NCBI GenBank assembly: GCA_039808665.1 | Contig: JBDHTO010000035.1 | Span: 1-11,033 of the forward strand | Length of the DNA: 11,033 nucleotides | Reading direction: 5' to 3' | Source of the DNA: JBDHTO01 sp039808665 | GTDB taxonomy: Bacteria; Pseudomonadota; Alphaproteobacteria; Paracaedibacterales; JAKBAR01 | Part shown: positions 6,051 to 11,033 of the stretch, one piece after another | Layout of the letters: every line of letters starts with the position of its first letter | Numbering within the stretch: the stretch's first letter is position 1 | Translations under genes and position numbers: made by a program | Notes under the pieces: model-generated | Told to the model about the DNA's origin: nothing | Database searches by the model: none | The model's input: the letters and a program-made list of their open reading frames with translations, nothing else

Positions 6051-7337
6051 ATGACAACCTCACTTATTCTCTTTTTGACAATTGTTCCCTGTTTGCTTTT
6101 TATCTCGGCTTTTTTTTCCGCGGGGGAGACGGCGATTACTGCTGCTTCCCGTGCAAAGGTGCATCAGCTGATTAAAGATGGCGATGTGCGTGCCAAGTAT
6201 ATCCAAGAACTTCAAAAAGATATAGGAATGACCATTAGTGCTCTTCTTTTAGGAGCCACGTTATTTAATACAATCGCTGTTTCTTTTGCGACGGGTCTTT
6301 TGATTGGGATCGTTGGTCAAGAAGGCTTTGTATATGCCTCCATCATTATGAGTATTTTGATTATTATTTATGCGGAAGTCGCACCTAAAATTTTTGTTGT
6401 CCAAAAACCTGAAGAATTCCTTTTGAAGGTTTCCCATGTTCTTATTTTTCTTTTCAGGATCTTAAGTCCTGTATTGAAGATGATTAATACATCCGCACGA
6501 TTTTCTTTGCGTCTTATAGGATGTCATACGTCAGGAACGTCACACCAACATGCCACAGTTGAAGAACTTCGTGGTGTTATTGATCTTCACAAAGGTCCGG
6601 GAGATGATACCGCAGATGAACGTGCGATGCTGAAGAGCGTTTTGGACCTTGGCTCTGTTCAGGTGGGGGAAATCATGACTCACCGTAAAAGTATTACCAT
6701 GATTGATGCTGATGAGCCTATTGATCGTATTGTTGAAAGTGTTTTGCAAAGTCCCTTTACACGTATTCCCTTGTGGAAAGACGATCCTGATAACATTATT
6801 GGTGTTGTGAACACAAAAGCCCTTCTTCGTGCTGTCAAGGCGCATCCCGAAGGTCTTACAGATTTGAATATCAGCAGTATTGCTGTGAAGCCCTGGTTTG
6901 TTCCTGAAAATACAGACCTTTTGGAACAGCTGAAGGCTTTTCGTGGCCGCCGAGAGCATTTTGCAATTGTGGTTGATGAATATGGCGCACTCAGGGGTAT
7001 TGTTACCCTTGAAGATATTCTCGAAGAGATCGTTGGTGAAATTAGTGATGAACATGATGTCATGGTGAGAGGGGTGCGTCCTCAAACAGATGGTTCATAT
7101 ATCATCGATGGGAATGTCACGATTCGAGATTTAAATAGGCAATTTGACTGGGACTTACCTGATGAGGCTGCCTCTACAATTGCGGGGCTTATTCTTTTTG
7201 AAGTGCGCCGCATTCCCGAGATTTCTCAGGTATTTATGCTCCATGGATTTCGTTTTGAAATCCTCAGGCGTCAGCGGAATCAGGTCACCATGTTAAGGGT
7301 TACCCCTCCCGTTTTTGAAACTCCTGAGGCGTTATAG
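6051..7337 (+). CDS. CNNM/CorC-HlyC family membrane protein with CBS pair
   Basis: A 428-residue protein with the full architecture of the family. A DUF21/CNNM transmembrane domain (about 1-160) carries the signatures FFSAGETAITAASRAKV (21-37) and YAEVAPKIF (107-115). Two CBS domains follow, starting near 205 (GEIMTHR) and 272 (ending VTLEDILEEIVGEI, about 318-331). The CorC_HlyC transporter-associated domain is at about 345-418. Members act in magnesium/cobalt efflux or resistance at the inner membrane; older annotations call them hemolysins, which is misleading. The CBS pair probably senses nucleotide, as in other members. AGGAAAG (6034-6040) supports the ATG start, 15 bases after the preceding gene. 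The 3' end overlaps the convergent bolA by 38 bases. The ion specificity cannot be read from the sequence. Confidence 0.92.
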   Translation: MTTSLILFLTIVPCLLFISAFFSAGETAITAASRAKVHQLIKDGDVRAKYIQELQKDIGMTISALLLGATLFNTIAVSFATGLLIGIVGQEGFVYASIIMSILIIIYAEVAPKIFVVQKPEEFLLKVSHVLIFLFRILSPVLKMINTSARFSLRLIGCHTSGTSHQHATVEELRGVIDLHKGPGDDTADERAMLKSVLDLGSVQVGEIMTHRKSITMIDADEPIDRIVESVLQSPFTRIPLWKDDPDNIIGVVNTKALLRAVKAHPEGLTDLNISSIAVKPWFVPENTDLLEQLKAFRGRREHFAIVVDEYGALRGIVTLEDILEEIVGEISDEHDVMVRGVRPQTDGSYIIDGNVTIRDLNRQFDWDLPDEAASTIAGLILFEVRRIPEISQVFMLHGFRFEILRRQRNQVTMLRVTPPVFETPEAL

Positions 7338-7587
7338 CCTGAATAGAGAGTGCATGAATGCGATGTGGCATCATATCTTGAAAAAGGGTAAGGATACTTC
7401 GCTGACGCTCTAGGCGTGTTTTTCCTTCAAAATCTTGACTGACAAGCAAAAGGCGAAAATGTTTTCCTCCTAAAGCTTGGGCATGACCGGCATGTTTGTG
7501 ACTATCGTCAATAATTTCGATGGTATGAACCTTAAACGCTTGACAGATTAACGATTTCATATGATGGATAAGATCATGGGATGTCAT
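7300..7587 (-). CDS. BolA family protein
   Basis: A 95-residue protein, normal for BolA. It has the conserved core IEIIDDSHKHAGH (23-35) and GGKHFRLLLVS (40-50), and the late motif HRIHALSIQA (75-84) with the near-invariant histidine of the HAL motif. BolA proteins bind [2Fe-2S] clusters with monothiol glutaredoxins and take part in iron handling, envelope and stress responses; some act as DNA-binding regulators. The ATG at 7587 has GAGGA about ten bases upstream. The gene is divergent from the J-domain protein with only 43 bases between, an arrangement known in alphaproteobacteria, and its 3' end overlaps the CNNM gene tail to tail. No glutaredoxin gene lies in the window. Confidence 0.93.
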   Translation of the reverse strand: MTSHDLIHHMKSLICQAFKVHTIEIIDDSHKHAGHAQALGGKHFRLLLVSQDFEGKTRLERQRSILTLFQDMMPHRIHALSIQAITPQEFQKREG

Positions 7588-7613
7588 GTTGTTAATGTCC
7601 TCTTAGGAATTTC

Positions 7614-7630
7614 TAGGTTAAACTTAAACT
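7614..7630 (+). promoter_or_regulatory. TAGGTTAAACTT motif and tandem TAAACT before the J-domain gene
   Basis: The 12-mer TAGGTTAAACTT (7614-7625) also occurs at 4856-4867, directly before aroK. Here it overlaps two consecutive TAAACT hexamers that abut the ATG at 7631. It may be a promoter -10 region or part of a translation-start context. I find no good -35 box here, so the role is open. Confidence 0.25.
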
Positions 7631-8206
7631 ATGAAAGCACAGTATTCATATCTTTTTGATGATCCTCCTCCCCTTGAAAGGGAAGAGGGAAAATATTGCG
7701 ACCATGCAGGTTGTGGTGAACAAGGTGTTCATCGTGCACCTAAACGCGCAGAAGGTCAGTTTTTCTGGTTTTGCTTGGAACACGTACGCACATACAATGC
7801 CTCTTGGAATTATTATAAAGACGTTGAGGATGCCGAACTCGAAGTGCATATTCGAAAAAATATCACATGGGATCGCCCCAGTTGGCCTATGTATGCTCGG
7901 TCAAGAGGGTATACATTTTTTAATGCTCTGCATCTTCACGAGGTTGAAGAGGCTTTGAATGCCCGTCGTCAAAAGCAAGATACCATACCCAAAAAGCAAA
8001 AAAACAAGGAAGTTGATGAGGCCTTGCATCTCTTTAGTTTAGGTCTTCCCTTTTCCAAGATTGAACTCAGGTTATCTTATCGAAATCTTGTCAAACTTCA
8101 TCACCCCGACCATAAAATGGATGTGGAGGAAAAAGAATTAGCGACATTAATGATTCAAAAAATTAATGTGGGTTATGGCTTGCTTAAACAATTTGCTCAA
8201 GAGTGA
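7631..8206 (+). CDS. Zinc-site and J-domain protein (DnaJ-like cochaperone)
   Basis: A 191-residue protein of a type recurrent in alphaproteobacteria next to bolA. The N-terminal half has a probable metal site from Cys23, Cys28, Cys48 and His51 (CDHAGC; WFCLEHV), embedded in the characteristic HRAPKR (34-39), YNASWNYY (55-62) and WDRPSWP (80-86) stretches. A polar linker (about 108-128) leads to a C-terminal J-domain (about 130-188) with LSYRNLVKLHHPD: the HPD triad at 158-160 is the signature needed to stimulate Hsp70 (DnaK) ATPase. The J-domain is at the C-terminus, unlike classical DnaJ, and there is no Gly/Phe region. It is probably a specialised cytoplasmic DnaK partner whose client is unknown. 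It is divergent from bolA, and the ATG start has only a weak ribosome binding site. Confidence 0.88.
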   Translation: MKAQYSYLFDDPPPLEREEGKYCDHAGCGEQGVHRAPKRAEGQFFWFCLEHVRTYNASWNYYKDVEDAELEVHIRKNITWDRPSWPMYARSRGYTFFNALHLHEVEEALNARRQKQDTIPKKQKNKEVDEALHLFSLGLPFSKIELRLSYRNLVKLHHPDHKMDVEEKELATLMIQKINVGYGLLKQFAQE

Positions 8207-8228
8207 GATATAAAAAGGGACGCATCCT

Positions 8229-8258
8229 TTGCAGAATAGCAAAAGATACTGCTATACT
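8229..8258 (+). promoter_or_regulatory. Candidate sigma-70-type promoter for the LON-domain/Trm112 pair
   Basis: TTGCAG (8229-8234), an 18-base spacer and TATACT (8253-8258) match the consensus well. Transcription would begin near 8265. That puts the in-frame ATG at 8264 at or before the transcript start, supporting the internal ATG at 8288 as the true start of the next gene. Confidence 0.55.
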
Positions 8259-8287
8259 CCGGGATGAGATCAGTCGAAAGGTATGGT

Positions 8288-8941
8288 ATGAAAATTTTAG
8301 AGATTAAAGATCTGCCTTCTCTCATTTCTCTGCTTCCTATTCAGGGAGCCGTACTTTTTCCCCGTGGTCATTTACCCCTTCCGATTATGACACCAAAGCA
8401 CTTTTCCCTTGTGGCAGAAGTGTGGAATACCCATCGTTATGTAGGTGTGGTTCAACTCAACCCCGATGATTCATCGGATCCAACATCACCCAATCTTTTT
8501 AGTTCTGGAACCCTTGGAAGAGTTTCAGAAATTAATGAATTTGATGATGGAAGGCTTTTTGCGAATATTACAGGTGTTTGTCGCTTTGACGTTATCAAGG
8601 AGATTAAAGGCGAAGGTGAAGTGCGGCACGCGGTTGTGTCTTATGATTCCTATGCAGGGGACCTTGTCACGGATGTGGATTTTGCCTTTGATAGGAGCAA
8701 GCTTTTGAAAGAGCTTGATGCTTATTTTAAACGACATGATATTGATGCGAACTGGGAGGAAATTCGAACAGTCCCCAACGAAAAGCTGATCACGGCCCTT
8801 GCCATTGCATGCCCCTTTACAAACGGAGAGCGTCAAGCCATTCTTCAATGTGCAAGTATTAAGGAGCAGTCCCAGCTTATTACCTCTCTTATTGAAATGG
8901 CAAACAGAGAGCCAAACACAGCAAATATCACCCGTCATTAA
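8288..8941 (+). CDS. LON substrate-binding-domain protein
   Basis: A 217-residue protein from the ATG at 8288, chosen because GAAAGG (8276-8281) lies six bases upstream and a promoter ends at 8258; a frame from 8264 would add eight residues. It consists of a Lon N-terminal (PUA-like) domain only. LLPIQGAVLFPRGHLPLPIM (15-34) and GTLGRVSEINEFDDGRLFAN (74-93) are the two family signatures, followed by a helical C-terminal part (about 145-207). There is no AAA+ ATPase or Ser-Lys protease part, so it is a stand-alone substrate-recognition or adaptor-like protein of undetermined function, cytoplasmic by lack of a signal peptide. It is followed after nine bases by the Trm112-like gene, a pairing common in alphaproteobacteria, so the two are probably co-transcribed. 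Confidence 0.88.
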   Translation: MKILEIKDLPSLISLLPIQGAVLFPRGHLPLPIMTPKHFSLVAEVWNTHRYVGVVQLNPDDSSDPTSPNLFSSGTLGRVSEINEFDDGRLFANITGVCRFDVIKEIKGEGEVRHAVVSYDSYAGDLVTDVDFAFDRSKLLKELDAYFKRHDIDANWEEIRTVPNEKLITALAIACPFTNGERQAILQCASIKEQSQLITSLIEMANREPNTANITRH

Positions 8942-8950
8942 GGATGTATT

Positions 8951-9160
8951 TTGATGGATGCTAAGCTTTTAGAAATGCTAGCGTGCCCCCTTACAAAGCG
9001 TGTCCTTGTTTTGGATGAAAAAAAGGGGGAGCTTATCTCAAAGGAAGCCGGTCTTGCCTATCCCATTCGCATGGGAATTCCCATTATGCTTGTGGAGGAG
9101 GCTCGTGTGATCGATCAGGAAAAAGCGTCAAAATTCCAACATCTTTTTCTTCACCCTTAA
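8951..9160 (+). CDS. Trm112-like protein (YcaR family)
   Basis: A 67-69-residue protein of the Trm112p-like/UPF0434 family. It has the N-terminal LLEMLACPLTK (6-16) and AGLAYPIRMGIPIMLVEEAR (33-52), which follow the family pattern closely. The frame begins with TTG at 8951, but the ATG at 8954 is equally likely; AAGGA (8940-8944) serves either. Eukaryotic and archaeal Trm112 activate methyltransferases acting on tRNA, rRNA and release factors; bacterial members are thought to play similar partner roles. Only one cysteine (Cys12) remains of the zinc-binding sets, so zinc binding is doubtful, as in many bacterial members. It is the last gene of its unit and runs convergently into recJ with nine bases between and no obvious terminator. 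Confidence 0.9.
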   Translation: MMDAKLLEMLACPLTKRVLVLDEKKGELISKEAGLAYPIRMGIPIMLVEEARVIDQEKASKFQHLFLHP

Positions 9161-9169
9161 AAAATTAAG

Positions 9170-10948
9170 CTATCTTGCATCAATAAGATTCATAGAGATA
9201 GTTGATTTTCCGTTCCAAGTTTCTTCACGAAGCGTGCCGACCACAGAAATTCCTTTGGGTTTATTTAAAAGAAATTCACCGAGGGGAGAGTTAAGAACTC
9301 GAAATGCGACTGCCTTAAGGATATGTCCACCCTCGTCCCGAAAAGAAAGTCTAAGATGGCTTTGACTAAACTCCTCAACATAGACGGTATCAAGATTATG
9401 AAGTGCGAATTTAGGCGTTGTATTCCCCTGCCCAAAGGGTTCAAGGCGCTCAATATCTTTGATAAATTTTCCTGTGATCCCTGGAATGCTTAACCATCCC
9501 TCAAGAGTAAGCTCTGGTTCATGGGCAGCAACATCCCCCTGAGAAAGGTCACAGAGAGCTTGATAAAACCCATCAAACTGATGTTTGGCAACAGTAAAGC
9601 CGGCCGCCATGGGATGGCCACCTCCCTTGATCAAAAGGCCGCGCTCCACAGTTTTGTGCATGAGGCTTCCTAAATTCACTGTGGGAATGGACCTTCCGGA
9701 TCCCTTACCTTCGTCACCAAACATATAAGAGACGACAAGAGACGGCCTTTGAAATTTTTCTGTCAGTCGGCTTGCGGCAATACCAATGACGCCTGGATGC
9801 CAATTTTCGCTTCCCACAAGAATAATGGGCCTCTCGTCAAGTTTTTGAGACTCAACCATGTGGGTTGCTTCCTCAAGAACTAGCTTTTCCAAGGATTGTC
9901 TTTCTTGATTAAGATGATCAAGTTTTTCTGCAATATTTTTGGCCTTGATTCGATCATGGGTTGTAAGGAGCTCGCTTCCAAGCCAAGATTCACCGACACG
10001 ACCGCCTGCATTCACGCGTGGTCCAAGGACAAAACCAAGGTGATAAGAAGAAACTTCTTCCTTTACGCCACCCACATTCATCAATGCAGAAAGTCCCGGA
10101 TTATAACGTTTTTGAATCAAGGTCAAACCATGACTCACAAAAACACGATTTAAATGTGTGAGTGGCATGACATCACAAACGGTACCGAGTGCAACAAGAT
10201 CAAGAAGGAGCCTGAGATCCATTTCTTTAACAGTGTCAGTGTCAAAGAATGCACAGTCCCTTAAAGCCCGTTGAAGCGCCACGAGAAAGAGAAATGTGAC
10301 ACCCGCCGCGCAAAGCTCCCCAAGATAGGGAATTTGGTGTGATTCATCAATGCGGTTAGGGTTAATCAGCGCGAAGGCCTCTGGGAGCTTAACTTCACTC
10401 ATGTGATGGTCGAGGACAATGACATCTATCCCCAAATCTTTTGCCTTTTGTAACGGATCATAGGCAAGCGTGCCACAATCCACCATGATGATGACCTGAA
10501 TATCTTCACGATGGAGTATTTCCATGGCCTCGACACTGGGGCCATAACCTTCTTCGATGCGATCAGGGATATAAAGGCGTGTTTCTATTCCCAAATGATC
10601 AAAATATCGCCGAAGAATAGCGGAAGATGTAGCACCATCCACGTCATAATCTGCAAAAATTGCGATCTTTTCCTTGTCAGTGATTGCTTTTTTTACACGT
10701 GCCGCTCCCTTATCCATATCCTTGAGCAGGCTTGGATTAGGCAGCATCTGCTTAAGACTTGGAGAAAGCATCTCTCCTGCTGAAGTTTTATTGTAACCCC
10801 GATTGACAAGGATGCGTGCCGCCATTTCACTCAGGTCATAGGTCTGAATCAGGGTCATCACATCACGGTCATGAATATCCGGGAAAATCCATTTTTTTCC
10901 AAGTACAGAAAGCTCTTGGGGATGGGAGGAGGCCGGCAGCGTCATCAA
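9170..10948 (-). CDS. recJ: Single-stranded-DNA-specific exonuclease RecJ
   Basis: A 591-592-residue RecJ, close to the E. coli length of 577. This 5'-3' single-strand exonuclease acts in RecF-pathway recombination, base excision and mismatch repair. Domains in order: DHH phosphoesterase with FADYDVDGATSSA (98-110), MVDCGT (155-160) and the DHH triad at 180-182 (VLDHHMSE); a further acidic motif LGTVCDVMPL (254-263); NAGGRVGES (313-321); the DHHA1 domain with GKGSGRS (414-420) and GGGHPMAAGF (442-451); and a C-terminal OB-fold (about 475-592) including EPFGQGNTTPKF (503-514). All metal-binding motifs are present. The frame opens TTG then ATG; the ATG at 10945 is probably the start because it overlaps the stop of the upstream gene (TGATG), which implies coupling. 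Confidence 0.96.
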   Translation of the reverse strand: MMTLPASSHPQELSVLGKKWIFPDIHDRDVMTLIQTYDLSEMAARILVNRGYNKTSAGEMLSPSLKQMLPNPSLLKDMDKGAARVKKAITDKEKIAIFADYDVDGATSSAILRRYFDHLGIETRLYIPDRIEEGYGPSVEAMEILHREDIQVIIMVDCGTLAYDPLQKAKDLGIDVIVLDHHMSEVKLPEAFALINPNRIDESHQIPYLGELCAAGVTFLFLVALQRALRDCAFFDTDTVKEMDLRLLLDLVALGTVCDVMPLTHLNRVFVSHGLTLIQKRYNPGLSALMNVGGVKEEVSSYHLGFVLGPRVNAGGRVGESWLGSELLTTHDRIKAKNIAEKLDHLNQERQSLEKLVLEEATHMVESQKLDERPIILVGSENWHPGVIGIAASRLTEKFQRPSLVVSYMFGDEGKGSGRSIPTVNLGSLMHKTVERGLLIKGGGHPMAAGFTVAKHQFDGFYQALCDLSQGDVAAHEPELTLEGWLSIPGITGKFIKDIERLEPFGQGNTTPKFALHNLDTVYVEEFSQSHLRLSFRDEGGHILKAVAFRVLNSPLGEFLLNKPKGISVVGTLREETWNGKSTISMNLIDAR

Positions 10949-11033
10949 ATATCCTTGCTCAGAGGGGGGATCCTTCCCTGTACCTTGTCACGCAGGCTTT
11001 CTGGTCGGTCAATTTTTTTGATCACACCATCAC
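10945..11033 (-). CDS. C-terminal end of an unidentified gene upstream of recJ (partial)
   Basis: The last 28 residues of a protein whose start lies beyond the right edge. The visible end is Lys/Arg/Asp-rich (VIKKIDRPESLRDK and then RIPPLSKDI). The TGA stop (10947-10945) shares one base with the recJ ATG, so the two are in one operon with coupled translation. In many alphaproteobacteria the gene before recJ is glpX (class II fructose-1,6-bisphosphatase), but this fragment is too short and not distinctive enough to assign it. Confidence 0.6.
   Translation of the reverse strand, partial: DGVIKKIDRPESLRDKVQGRIPPLSKDI

Noticed and set aside
6540..7085. Long minus-strand open frames (181 and 127 residues) inside the CNNM gene
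   Set aside because: They are antisense to strongly conserved CBS-domain coding sequence, have no ribosome binding site, and resemble reverse-strand translations rather than a protein family.
8213..8230. Possible terminator after the J-domain gene (AAAGG/CCTTT)
   Set aside because: The five-pair stem is mostly A-T, with a seven-base loop and no following T-run.
8264..8287. Eight-residue N-terminal extension of the LON-domain protein
   Set aside because: The promoter at 8229-8258 would start the transcript at about 8265, and only the ATG at 8288 has a good Shine-Dalgarno.
8525..8938. 137-residue minus-strand open frame inside the LON-domain gene
   Set aside because: It is fully antisense to a recognisable LON-domain gene, with no family features of its own.

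Overview
The window looks like the chromosome of an alphaproteobacterium, probably a lineage with moderate-to-low GC and a compact genome (a Holosporales-like or similar host-associated group is a guess from base composition and protein style). The placement rests on gene content and order. An accA-xerD unit is divergent from aroK. It is followed by a CNNM/CorC-type protein, BolA, a zinc-site/J-domain protein of a typically alphaproteobacterial type, a LON-domain/Trm112-type pair, and recJ.

Layout. (1) 34-900: a membrane-anchored SIMPL-domain protein with an unusual 12-cysteine, metallothionein-like N-terminus, closed by a clear terminator. (2) 901-1234: a 334-base gap holding that terminator, a 10-15 codon mini-ORF with a strong ribosome binding site, and three consecutive inverted repeats. 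These lead into a small secreted protein of unknown function (1235-1711) with its own terminator. (3) 4829-1748, minus strand: an apparent operon of a small membrane protein, xerD, accA and an SbtA-family bicarbonate permease. (4) 4867-7337, plus strand: aroK, an unknown secreted protein and a CNNM/CorC-family protein. In many alphaproteobacteria aroB sits next to aroK; here the unknown secreted protein fills that slot. (5) 7587-7300, minus: bolA, convergent with and overlapping the CNNM gene, and divergent from the J-domain protein (7631-8206). (6) 8288-9160: a promoter, a LON substrate-binding-domain protein and a Trm112-like protein. (7) 10948-9170, minus: recJ, start-stop coupled to an unidentified upstream gene that runs off the right edge.

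Functionally most of the window is housekeeping: fatty acid synthesis (AccA), chromosome dimer resolution (XerD), aromatic biosynthesis (AroK), DNA repair (RecJ), iron-sulfur/redox (BolA) and tRNA/translation-linked zinc proteins. The accessory points are the cysteine-rich SIMPL fusion, the pairing of a bicarbonate permease with an acetyl-CoA carboxylase subunit, an AroK that has lost a normally conserved shikimate-contacting arginine, and two unknown secreted proteins. I found no phage, insertion sequence, CRISPR or tRNA. No wholly new multi-gene system is evident.
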